This document shows, piece after piece, positions 1 to 7,110 of a stretch of 64,000 nucleotides of DNA. Numbering within the stretch: the stretch's first letter is position 1; every line of letters starts with the position of its first letter. This DNA is from Bifidobacterium avesanii (GTDB lineage Bacteria; Actinomycetota; Actinomycetes; Actinomycetales; Bifidobacteriaceae). Made by a program: the position numbers and the translations under genes. The stretch is taken from contig NZ_WBSN01000006.1 in NCBI RefSeq assembly GCF_009299475.1, positions 1-64,000 of the forward strand. The letters run 5' to 3'. The notes beneath the pieces are model-generated. The model ran no database searches and was not told the origin of the DNA. It saw only the letters and a program-made list of their open reading frames with translations.

Positions 1-216
1 CCAAGCCAAGCAGGACCCGACCATCGAACGCGCTAGACTCAATACCAAGCCGCGCGGTTTCCTTCACTTTTTCAATCACACACCGAATCAAACCGCACGG
101 CCCTTACACACCAAAATGCGAAGAGCCCATATAACGGGTTGTTTGTAGGCGAGGGTGAGCCGGCAGGCGAACCAGCAACACAGCGCGCAGCCCCGTTTCC
201 TCCGATCACGTCTCCC
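1..216. other. No gene seen at the left edge
   Basis: I find no convincing coding region, tRNA or rRNA here. The short frames lack ribosome binding sites and recognisable motifs. The terminator that follows implies that a transcript from further left, or a small unrecognised RNA, ends here. Confidence 0.4.
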
Positions 217-239
217 GCCCCGCTTCGGCGGGGCTTTTT
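217..239 (+). terminator. Rho-independent terminator
   Basis: A perfect 7-bp GC stem (GCCCCGC / GCGGGGC) closes a TTCG tetraloop and is followed directly by five T. It ends a plus-strand transcript entering from the left, about 170 bp before the purine permease start. Confidence 0.8.
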
Positions 240-408
240 CATTATGCGCGTCACACCGCTGACTCATCCCGGTGTTAGGCTCGTGCTGTTCGGAGCGACG
301 GTCCGGCAGTCGTTTGACTTTTGATCTTTCGCATTCGCCCGCGCCGTGGCCGCTCCGCTTGCCGTCGCATTCCGCGGCGGGAAGAGAGAAATGCAAGGAG
401 AGCGAGTT

Positions 409-1794
409 ATGGAGAAATTCTTCAAGCTCAAGGAGAGCGGCACCACCGTCTCCACTGAGATCACCGCGGGTCTGACGACCTTCTTCGCGATGAGCTACAT
501 CATCGTCGTCAACCCCCTGATTCTGAGCCAGACCGGCATGCCGTGGGGCGGCGTCTTCCTCGCCACCATCATCGCGGCCATCATCGGCACGCTCGTCATG
601 GGCCTGTTCGCCAACGTGCCGTACGCGCAGGCGGCCGGCATGGGCCTCAACGCCTTCTTCACCTACACCGTCTGCTTCGGCCTCGGCTTCTCCTGGCAGC
701 AGACGCTGTGCATGGTGTTCCTGTGCGGCCTGATCAACATCGTCATCACGGTCACCAAGATCCGCAAGATGATCATCGAGGCCATTCCGCCCATGCTGCA
801 GAACGCCATCGGCGGCGGCATCGGCATCTTCGTGGCCTACGTGGGCATGCTCAACGTGGACCTCGTCAAGTTCACGCCCGACGAGGCGACCACCGAGAAG
901 GCCGTCGGCGCCACGCCCGGCCTCGCCACGCTGAACAACCCCACCCTCTGGCTGTTCCTCATCGGCCTGCTGCTCGCCGTCGTGTTCACCGTGCTCAAGG
1001 TCAAGGGCGGCATGCTGCTGACCATCGTGATCACCGCGCTCATCGGCATCCCCATGGGCCAGACCACCATGGCCAACTCCGTGTCCATCTCCGACACCTT
1101 CGCCCAGCTGCCTCAGACCTTCGGCGTGATCTTCACGGCCGACGGCTTCCCGGCGCTGTTCTCCGACCCGGCCAAGATCCCGCTGGTGCTCGTCACCATC
1201 TTCGCGTTCTCCATGTCCGACACGTTCGACACGCTCGGCACCTTCATCGGCACCGGCCGCCGCACCGGCATCTTCTCCGACGAGGACATGAAGCACATGG
1301 AGACCGGCAGCGGCTTCTCCTCCAAGCTGGACAAGGCCCTGTTCGCCGACTCCATCGCCACCTCGATCGGCGCCATTTGCGGCACCTCGAACACCACCAC
1401 CTACGTGGAGTCCTCCGCGGGCATCGCCGCGGGCGGCCGCACCGGCCTGACCTCCGTGGTCGTGGCGATCTGCTTCGCGCTGTCCGCCTTCCTGTCCCCG
1501 ATCGTCTCCGCCGTGCCGTCCGCCGCGACCGCAGGCGTGCTGGTGATCGTTGGCTGCATGATGGCCTCCTCCCTCAAGGAGATCGACTGGAGCGACATCT
1601 CCGCCGCCATCCCGGCGTTCTTCGCGTCCGTGTTCATGGCGTTCTCCTACTCCATCAGCTACGGCATCGCCGGCGGCTTCATCACGTACTGCATCGTGAA
1701 GATCTGCAAGAAGGAAGCCAAGGACGTGCACCCGATCATCTGGATCGTCTCGGTGCTGTTCATCCTCAACTTCATCCTGCTCGCCGTGCTGTAA
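409..1794 (+). CDS. NCS2/AzgA-type purine permease
   Basis: A 461-residue polytopic membrane protein with about a dozen hydrophobic segments. The stretch GTSNTTTYVESSAGIAAGGR near residue 325 matches the AzgA/PbuG branch (COG2252) of the nucleobase permeases. Members import adenine, guanine or hypoxanthine by proton symport; the exact base cannot be read from sequence. ATG 409 is chosen because an AAGGAG ribosome site lies 9 nt before it; the ATG at 391 lies upstream of that site. The gene stands alone between two terminators. The 170-bp leader gave no recognisable purine or ZTP riboswitch by eye. Confidence 0.9.
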   Translation: MEKFFKLKESGTTVSTEITAGLTTFFAMSYIIVVNPLILSQTGMPWGGVFLATIIAAIIGTLVMGLFANVPYAQAAGMGLNAFFTYTVCFGLGFSWQQTLCMVFLCGLINIVITVTKIRKMIIEAIPPMLQNAIGGGIGIFVAYVGMLNVDLVKFTPDEATTEKAVGATPGLATLNNPTLWLFLIGLLLAVVFTVLKVKGGMLLTIVITALIGIPMGQTTMANSVSISDTFAQLPQTFGVIFTADGFPALFSDPAKIPLVLVTIFAFSMSDTFDTLGTFIGTGRRTGIFSDEDMKHMETGSGFSSKLDKALFADSIATSIGAICGTSNTTTYVESSAGIAAGGRTGLTSVVVAICFALSAFLSPIVSAVPSAATAGVLVIVGCMMASSLKEIDWSDISAAIPAFFASVFMAFSYSISYGIAGGFITYCIVKICKKEAKDVHPIIWIVSVLFILNFILLAVL

Positions 1795-1819
1795 GGCGTG
1801 CCGCAGTCCTGCTATAGAT

Positions 1820-1858
1820 ATAGGCGCTGAGACACGACGTAGTCGGCTCGGCGCCTAT
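1820..1858 (+). terminator. Nested hairpin after the permease gene
   Basis: Arms ATAGGCGC (1820-1827) and GCGCCTAT (1851-1858) pair perfectly. Inside them GAG/CTC and CGAC/GTCG also pair, giving a compact three-tier stem followed by a T-rich stretch (GTTGTTT). It is probably a first terminator or 3'-end stabiliser ahead of the canonical terminator at 1869. Confidence 0.5.
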
Positions 1859-1868
1859 GTTGTTTCCC

Positions 1869-1897
1869 GCCCCGTTCCGCCCGGAACGGGGCTTTTT
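1869..1897 (+). terminator. Rho-independent terminator of the permease gene
   Basis: An 11-bp inverted repeat, GCCCCGTTCCG with its complement, has a minimal loop and is followed by five T (1893-1897). It ends the permease transcript. Confidence 0.85.
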
Positions 1898-1931
1898 CAT
1901 ACCCGCGCGGGTGCTTATGAAAAGAGCCTTC

Positions 1932-2108
1932 GATTTCTGACCTAATGTTCCCGGTACAAAGCGTTACAGCGCACTGCCGGCCGTTGCAATTCCGCGGTTT
2001 TCTCGCGGTTCAGGGGCGGTTCTTCACGCGTGATTAGGTCAGAAATCGGCATGGCCGTTGGCAAGCGGCAATGTTGCGTGCACAAAACGTGCCCGACGCG
2101 TTTTGTGC
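1932..2108. repeat. Intergenic region with long inverted repeats
   Basis: The region holds a perfect 16-bp inverted repeat, CGATTTCTGACCTAAT (1932-1947) against its complement at 2033-2048, enclosing 85 bp. A second perfect 10-bp inverted repeat, GCACAAAACG / CGTTTTGTGC, lies at 2080-2089 and 2099-2108. No gene is evident. It lies between two convergent genes that each have their own terminator, so it may be a small repeat element or a structured RNA. Confidence 0.55.
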
Positions 2109-2237
2109 GTCTGGAAGCCGCATCAATCGCGGCGTGCGATCGGGCTCGAGCGTGGTTTTGAACTTGGGCTTGACCGCCGCTTGGCTTATTGGCTCATTGG
2201 CGTTGGATTCCGGCGCCATCGAATGCATCACGAAAAA

Positions 2238-2273
2238 GAGCCCTCCCGCGAACCGGAATTCGCGGGAGGGCTC
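2238..2273 (-). terminator. Terminator of the DUF348/G5/transglycosylase gene
   Basis: A perfect 15-bp stem (GAGCCCTCCCGCGAA and its complement) has a 6-nt loop. On the minus strand it is followed by five T (plus-strand A at 2233-2237). It lies 28 bp past the stop of the minus-strand gene. Confidence 0.85.
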
Positions 2274-2300
2274 TTTCGCATCAGGTCAAAGCGCTGAGGA

Positions 2301-3341
2301 TCAGTACCACTTGTGGGACACCCAGAACGAGTAAGCGCCCTGAATGCTGCCGTAGCGGCTGTTGCAGTAGCTGAAGAACCACTTGAGCTGCGTCTGGTAG
2401 TTGGTGCGCCAGTCGGCGCCGGCGGAGGCCATCTTGCTGCCGGGCAGAGCTTGCGGCAGGCCGTACGCGCCGGAGGACGGGTTGGAGGAGTTGACCTGCC
2501 AGCCGGACTCGTGGTTGATGATGAACACGGTGGCGGTGAAGTCGGCCTCGCTGTAGCCGTTGGAAAGCAGGTAGTCGTGCGCCCACTGCTGCATGGCGCC
2601 CACCGGGGTGGTGGTGCCGATCGAGGCGGAGGCGGACGAGGAGCCGGAGGACTTCGCGGCCGCCTTCTTGGTGCCCTTGAGGATCACCTTGTCCACCGGG
2701 GCGGTCTTGACGTACTTGGAGATGGTGTTCGAGGAGATGACCGTGTCGCCGTTGCGGGTGACGAGGTTCGTGGACTCGACCACGCCGTTCTGTCCCTCGG
2801 TCTCCACCTTGGTGGTGCCGGCGGGCAGGGAGTCGTCCTCCTTCTCGACGGTGTTGAACGGGATTTCCTCGTCGGAGGTCTCGATCGTCGCGTTGGCGCG
2901 CGTGATGGTGATCGTGGTGGACTCGTCGACCGGCTCGTCAAGGCCGGGGGAGACGACGTCGGACGGGTCGAGCGTGATGTTGCCGGCCTCGAGCACGGAA
3001 CGCACGTCGGTGAGGTTGTCGCCCAGCACCACGCGGGAGTCGCCGTTGATGTCCACCGTGACGTAGGACGTGTTCGCGCTCGCGCCGCCGGCCCCTTCGC
3101 TGATGGCCTTGCGCACGGTGTCACGGGAGACTTCGATGCCCTGCATGTTGGTGGCCGAATAGGACGTCACCTCGGTGGAATCGTCCGTGGCGACGGCGGT
3201 GGAATGCGCGTAGAAGTCACGCGACGCGACGCCGATGCACACCACGGTGGCAACCGCCGCAAGCCCGGCCACGCAACGCGCCCATTGACGTTTGGTGATC
3301 AGCTTGAGCGCTGCCGTATGCGATTTCTGATGGCGACCCAT
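2301..3341 (-). CDS. Secreted DUF348/G5/lytic transglycosylase protein
   Basis: A 346-residue cell-wall protein. It has a basic N-terminus, a membrane or signal segment at about residues 21-40, a DUF348 (ubiquitin-like) repeat at about 68-148, a G5-like domain at about 150-222, a Ser/Ala-rich linker at 230-245, and a C-terminal transglycosylase or Apf-like domain. In the last domain NHESGW supplies the likely catalytic Glu278. The architecture resembles actinobacterial resuscitation-promoting factors, which cleave peptidoglycan glycan strands during growth. ATG 3341 follows a perfect AAGGAG site; upstream in-frame starts do not. The gene is monocistronic with its own terminator. Substrate and physiological role are inferred from the family. 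Confidence 0.85.
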   Translation of the reverse strand: MGRHQKSHTAALKLITKRQWARCVAGLAAVATVVCIGVASRDFYAHSTAVATDDSTEVTSYSATNMQGIEVSRDTVRKAISEGAGGASANTSYVTVDINGDSRVVLGDNLTDVRSVLEAGNITLDPSDVVSPGLDEPVDESTTITITRANATIETSDEEIPFNTVEKEDDSLPAGTTKVETEGQNGVVESTNLVTRNGDTVISSNTISKYVKTAPVDKVILKGTKKAAAKSSGSSSASASIGTTTPVGAMQQWAHDYLLSNGYSEADFTATVFIINHESGWQVNSSNPSSGAYGLPQALPGSKMASAGADWRTNYQTQLKWFFSYCNSRYGSIQGAYSFWVSHKWY

Positions 3342-3420
3342 CAAACTCCTTAATTCGACCAATAATGCACGGCGGCGTGCGGCACAAACGGGTGCCTTGC
3401 ACGCACACACGTCCTCCACA

Positions 3421-3438
3421 TTAGCCCACTTTGGCTAA
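3421..3438. promoter_or_regulatory. Operator-like inverted repeat upstream of the G5 gene
   Basis: TTAGCC-N6-GGCTAA forms a 6-bp palindrome about 80 bp upstream of the minus-strand start at 3341. No promoter was placed with confidence, so a regulatory role is only suggested. Confidence 0.25.
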
Positions 3439-3510
3439 ATCTGGTAATCGGGAGGGCGCGGGCCACTAGATATTGGCGTGGTGAAAGCGGTTCCCGGCAC
3501 CCATGACAAC

Positions 3511-3553
3511 GCCGAAGAACCCTTGGCATGAGTGCGGTTCGGGGTTCTTCGGC
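3511..3553 (-). terminator. Hairpin downstream of trxA
   Basis: A perfect 12-bp stem, GCCGAAGAACCC with its complement, encloses a 19-nt loop 44 bp after the trxA stop. It has no clear U-tract, so it may be an imperfect terminator or an mRNA-end stabiliser. Confidence 0.5.
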
Positions 3554-3596
3554 GCGAAATGCACGAAAAATCGTGAAAAACGGTGAAAGGGACGGA

Positions 3597-3938
3597 TCAG
3601 GCCTGCTGGGCGGTGACGTCGAGCTTCTTGGCCTGGGCGATGAGGTCGTCCAGATCGGAGGCGCGCAGCGCGCCGGCCTGCTTGAAGACGATCTGGCCCT
3701 TCTTGGCGATCATGAGCGTGGGCACGGCGGAGATGCCGGCCGCGGCGGCCAGATCCTGGTTCTGGTCGATGTCCACCTTGGCGAACACGATGTCCGGGTT
3801 CGCCTCGCTCGCGGCCTCGAACACCGGGCCGAACGCCTTGCACGGGCCGCACCAAGTGGCCCAGAAGTCGAAGAGCACCAGATCGTTGTCGTTGACGAGC
3901 TGCTCGAATTCGGCGGAGGTAACTGCACGCGTGGCCAT
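3597..3938 (-). CDS. trxA: Thioredoxin
   Basis: A 113-residue single-domain thioredoxin, the usual length for the family. It has the active-site motif WCGPC (near residue 29), the preceding FDFWATW strand and the cis-proline segment AVPTLM. It reduces protein disulfides in the cytosol using electrons from thioredoxin reductase, which is not in this window. ATG 3938 has AAGGA ten bases upstream. It is transcribed alone on the minus strand, with a hairpin downstream. Confidence 0.95.
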   Translation of the reverse strand: MATRAVTSAEFEQLVNDNDLVLFDFWATWCGPCKAFGPVFEAASEANPDIVFAKVDIDQNQDLAAAAGISAVPTLMIAKKGQIVFKQAGALRASDLDDLIAQAKKLDVTAQQA

Positions 3939-4093
3939 AATCGTTCCTTGTCTCTAAAAGTGCTGCGGCTGAAGTGCTGCGGTTGTTCCTGCCCTCCAGC
4001 ATTCCAGCACCAGTGGATAAGCGGCACGGCGCGTTCGGGCGCGTTCGCCGTGGGCGTCACGGATTGGTCATACGCACGCCGGATAATGGGGGC

Positions 4094-4720
4094 ATGCCAG
4101 TCATGAATGATGAAGTGCCGGGTCCGGACGACTTCGATGCGAACCGTCCGCGCGGCGAATTCGACAACATCACCCCCGAGGATTTCGTGCGTGGCAGCGG
4201 CCACCACAATCCGCCCGGGTGGCTGGGCCCCGCGGACATCGACCGCGCCCGTCGCCAGCTGCCCATCGCGTACGTGGAGATCGTGCCCGTGCGCACGGAC
4301 GATCTGGGCCGCGTGAACCGCGTCGGCTCGCTGCTGCGCGTGGGGGACGACGGCGCCATCGAGCGCACGCTCATCACGGGCCGCGTGCTCTTCCACGAGT
4401 CCCTGCGCGAGGCGATCGCCCGCAACATCGCCAAGGATCTGGGCGACATCGCCCTGCCGGTGCTGCCGAGCGGCCTGCAGCCCTTCACGGTGGCGGAATT
4501 CTTCCCGACGCCCGGCGTGAGCGAGTTCTACGACCCCCGCCAGCACGCGATCGCCCTGTGCTACGTGGTGCCGATCGCCGGCGACTGCAAGCCGCAGGAC
4601 GAGACGCTGGACGTGGAGTGGGTGGACCCGCGCAGCGAGGATCTGGACCGGTTCGTGGCGCAGATGCCGAACGGGCACGGGCGTCTGGTGCGCCTGGCGC
4701 TGGCGTGGGCCGGCGTGTGA
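4094..4720 (+). CDS. DUF4916 protein, Nudix-related
   Basis: A 208-residue cytosolic protein resembling the actinobacterial DUF4916 family, which has a Nudix-like fold. Visible conserved parts are PGWL near the start, AYVEIVPVRTD, a GRVLFHESLREAIARNI segment where a Nudix helix would lie, and EFFPTPG. The segment lacks the full REUxEExGU signature, so pyrophosphatase activity is doubtful and the substrate is unknown. ATG 4094 has no good Shine-Dalgarno but sits 6 nt after GATAAT (4082-4087), consistent with a leaderless mRNA; ATG 4103 is an alternative. The hydrolase and nudC genes follow on the same strand. Confidence 0.7.
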   Translation: MPVMNDEVPGPDDFDANRPRGEFDNITPEDFVRGSGHHNPPGWLGPADIDRARRQLPIAYVEIVPVRTDDLGRVNRVGSLLRVGDDGAIERTLITGRVLFHESLREAIARNIAKDLGDIALPVLPSGLQPFTVAEFFPTPGVSEFYDPRQHAIALCYVVPIAGDCKPQDETLDVEWVDPRSEDLDRFVAQMPNGHGRLVRLALAWAGV

Positions 4721-4795
4721 CGCGGGACGCCAGGGCCGAAAGGCCCGGAAGACTGAAGACCCACGCGGAAGACTTGCGAAAGGACTGTTAGCGCA

Positions 4796-5671
4796 ATGCG
4801 AATGTTGAACCATGTGCTCAGCCGGGGGACCGGCGTGCCGGTCGTGCTGGTGCACGCGTTTCCCGTCGACCACCACATGTGGGACGAGTGCGCGGCCGAG
4901 ATCGTGCGGCAGGCGGAGGAGGAGGGGCTGGCGCGGCCCACGATCTGGGCGCCCGACATGCCTGGCGCCGGCAGCGGCCCGATCCCGAGCGTCGAGGAGA
5001 GCGGCGGCGCGGCCGACGACGGCTCGTACCCCCGTGCGCTCGACCGCATGGCCGACGCATACGTGGACATGCTGCGCGCGGCGGGATACGACCGCGCGAT
5101 CTGGGTGGGGCTGTCCATGGGCGGCTATCTGGTGCTGGACGTGCAGCGCCTGCACCCCGACGCGGTGGCGGGCCTCGCCCTGTGCGACACCAAGGCGGAC
5201 GCCGACGGCCCCGAGGCGCACGCCAGCCGCCTCAGGATCGCGGACGAGATGGAGGCGACCGGCACGCGCGAGCCGGTGATGCACTTCGCCGCCGCGAATC
5301 CGATGCGCGACTCGACGGTCAAGCGCTCCCACGAGTTCATCGCGCGCATGACCGGCCTCATCGAGGCGCAGGACCCGAAGGGCGTGGCGTGGCGCGAGCG
5401 CATGGCCGCCGGCCGCCCGGACCTCAACGACCAGCTGCCGCTCGTCACGGCCCCCGCCGCCGTGGTGTGCGGCGACAAGGATCCGTCCAGCCCGCCCGCC
5501 GTGATGCGCCCGATCGCCGAGGCCATGACCGGCACCAGCGCGGCGTTCACCGTGATCGACGACTGCGGCCACTTCTCCGCCATGGAGCATCCGGACGAGC
5601 TGGCCCGCCCGCTGGTGGCGCTCATCGCGCGCGTGAACACCATCGAGGCGATGAAGGAGGGCGGCCGCTGA
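4796..5671 (+). CDS. Alpha/beta hydrolase
   Basis: A 291-residue cytosolic hydrolase of the alpha/beta fold. The nucleophile elbow is GLSMGG (Ser near residue 106), the likely acid is in CGDKDPSSP and the likely base is in DCGHFS near the C-terminus. The oxyanion-side motif HAFPVDHHMW follows the first strand. Substrate is unknown; relatives include esterases and lactonases. A GAAAGGAC site precedes ATG 4796. The stop codon shares one base with the nudC start, so the two are probably translationally coupled. A pathway link between the hydrolase and NudC is not evident. Confidence 0.8.
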   Translation: MRMLNHVLSRGTGVPVVLVHAFPVDHHMWDECAAEIVRQAEEEGLARPTIWAPDMPGAGSGPIPSVEESGGAADDGSYPRALDRMADAYVDMLRAAGYDRAIWVGLSMGGYLVLDVQRLHPDAVAGLALCDTKADADGPEAHASRLRIADEMEATGTREPVMHFAAANPMRDSTVKRSHEFIARMTGLIEAQDPKGVAWRERMAAGRPDLNDQLPLVTAPAAVVCGDKDPSSPPAVMRPIAEAMTGTSAAFTVIDDCGHFSAMEHPDELARPLVALIARVNTIEAMKEGGR

Positions 5672-6807
5672 TGCCGGGGTCGCAGGGAACATCGCAGGGA
5701 ATGGGCATACAGGGCTTTTCCCCGCTGTCGCTGACCGGCGTGCTGCCGTTCCTGCCGCTCGCGCAGGGCGACATCGACTATCAGGTCGACCGCCGCGGGC
5801 AGGAGGGGCTCATCGACGAGGTGCTCGCCGAACCGACCACGCGCGTGCTGCTGGTGAACGCCGGCAAGCTCGCCGTGCCGCGCGGGCAGGCCGCCGTGGT
5901 GGACTACGAGGCTGCCAAGATGCGGCTCGCCCTGCTGCCCGGCGCCTACATGGCCGACGAACTGGCCACGCATCCCGGTGCAGTGCCGATCTTCCTCGGC
6001 GCGTACGGGCCCCGTACGGACGCCGAGCACATGGTGGCCGTGGACATCACCCGCGCCGCCAAGCCCGTGGCCGTCCCGCCCGTGCCCGACGCGGCCGGCG
6101 TGGGGGCGGACGACGCCTTTGAGTCCGTCGGCGCGGGCCAGGCGCCCGCCGGTTCCGCGACGTCGATCATCGATCAGGCGGCCCAGCGCTTCGACTGGGT
6201 GGATCTGCGCGGCTTCGCGCCCCACGCCTCCGCACGCGAGGCGGGACTGGCCACGAGCGCCGCGAGCCTGAGCATGTGGCACAACTCCCAGCGCTTCTGC
6301 CCGTGCTGCGGCGCGCCCGTGGCCCCGGCCCTCGGCGGATGGGCGCAGCGCTGCACGTCTCCGGACGACCGCGGGCGCATCCTGTTCCCGCGCATCGAGC
6401 CGGCCGTGATCACCGCGATCGTGGACCGCAAGGACCGCCTCATGGTCCAGCACAACGCGGCGTGGCGCAACGAGCTGCTGTACTCGGTGTCCGCCGGGTT
6501 CGTGGAGGCCGGCGAGAACCTCGAGCACGCCGCCCGCCGCGAGGCCCGCGAGGAGACCGGCGTGCGCGTGGGGGAGCTGCGCTACCTCGGCTCGCAGCCG
6601 TGGCCGTTCCCCTCGTCGCTCATGATGGCGTTCAAGGGTCAGGCCGAGACCGACGAGATCCGCGTGGACGGCAAGGAGGTCACCGACGCCGCGTGGATGA
6701 CCCGCGACGAGTACACGCACGCGCTCATCGCCGGACGTCTCGAGGCGCCGGGCAGGGCCACCATCGCGCGGTACATGATCGAGGAGTGGCTCGGCCGCGA
6801 GCTGTGA
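5671..6807 (+). CDS. nudC: NAD+/NADH pyrophosphatase (NudC-type)
   Basis: A 378-residue Nudix hydrolase. It has an N-terminal NUDIX-like domain, a zinc-ribbon region with CPCC near residue 210 and a third Cys near 228, a complete Nudix box starting GFVEAGENLEHAARREAREE, and the diagnostic SQPWPFPSS motif downstream. NudC enzymes hydrolyse NADH and can remove NAD caps from RNA. The second zinc pair reads RCTSPD with only one Cys, so classical four-Cys zinc binding looks incomplete. ATG 5671 overlaps the hydrolase stop by one base, with AAGGAGG 11 nt upstream. A Pro/Ala/Gly-rich insert near residues 130-165 lengthens it relative to E. coli NudC. Confidence 0.9.
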   Translation: MPGSQGTSQGMGIQGFSPLSLTGVLPFLPLAQGDIDYQVDRRGQEGLIDEVLAEPTTRVLLVNAGKLAVPRGQAAVVDYEAAKMRLALLPGAYMADELATHPGAVPIFLGAYGPRTDAEHMVAVDITRAAKPVAVPPVPDAAGVGADDAFESVGAGQAPAGSATSIIDQAAQRFDWVDLRGFAPHASAREAGLATSAASLSMWHNSQRFCPCCGAPVAPALGGWAQRCTSPDDRGRILFPRIEPAVITAIVDRKDRLMVQHNAAWRNELLYSVSAGFVEAGENLEHAARREAREETGVRVGELRYLGSQPWPFPSSLMMAFKGQAETDEIRVDGKEVTDAAWMTRDEYTHALIAGRLEAPGRATIARYMIEEWLGREL

Positions 6808-6851
6808 GCCGCGAGCTGTGAGCTGTGAGCTGTGAACCGTAAGCCGTGAGC
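6800..6851. repeat. Degenerate GAGCTGT tandem repeat at the nudC stop
   Basis: The 7-bp unit GAGCTGT recurs about six times, degenerating to GAACCGT and AAGCCGT, starting at the last nudC codons and running past the stop. It looks like slippage-generated sequence. Some copies carry in-frame TGA, so repeat number could move the nudC C-terminus slightly. Confidence 0.6.
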
Positions 6852-6924
6852 GCGAAACATGCGCGGCGCGGGCTTCGCTCGGGACCGTGCCGCGGGAGAT
6901 TGTGCATATGCCGTGAACATGCGG

Positions 6925-6955
6925 TGTGATCCCCGTCACGTTGTGACCGCTCACA
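6925..6955. promoter_or_regulatory. Crp/GlxR-like operator pair
   Basis: TGTGATCCCCGTCACG (6925-6940) fits the Crp/GlxR pattern TGTGA-N6-TCACA with one mismatch. A second perfect half-site pair, TGTGA-N4-TCACA, follows at 6942-6955. They lie about 80-115 bp upstream of the -10 (TATAGT) of the L,D-transpeptidase gene. The window encodes a Crp-type regulator at 17.2 kb that could bind here; this link is an inference. Confidence 0.45.
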
Positions 6956-7034
6956 GCGCGCGCGTGCCGTTCGCCGTGGGCAAGAGCGCCGGCAAGAGGC
7001 GGCAATCGCGGCCTTCCGCGTCGTTTTGGCGGTA

Positions 7035-7040
7035 TATAGT
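7035..7040 (+). promoter_or_regulatory. -10 element of the L,D-transpeptidase gene
   Basis: TATAGT within GGTATATAGTGGG lies about 70 bp before the chosen start. No good -35 is visible at 16-18 bp, which would suit an activator-dependent promoter such as one using the Crp-like sites upstream. Confidence 0.5.
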
Positions 7041-7110
7041 GGGCCGCAACAGAGACGTAGCTGCATGGGACATGCAGAGAGACAAGAGACATAGGACACG
7101 AGAGGAACGG

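Noticed and set aside
1-216. tRNA or small structured RNA before the first terminator
   Set aside because: No T-loop consensus, acceptor pairing or anticodon arm could be found by eye.
240-408. Purine or ZTP riboswitch in the permease leader
   Set aside because: The conserved riboswitch core sequences are absent.
88-1731. Open frame antisense to the purine permease
   Set aside because: Shadow frame; the plus strand encodes a clear permease with a ribosome site and terminator.
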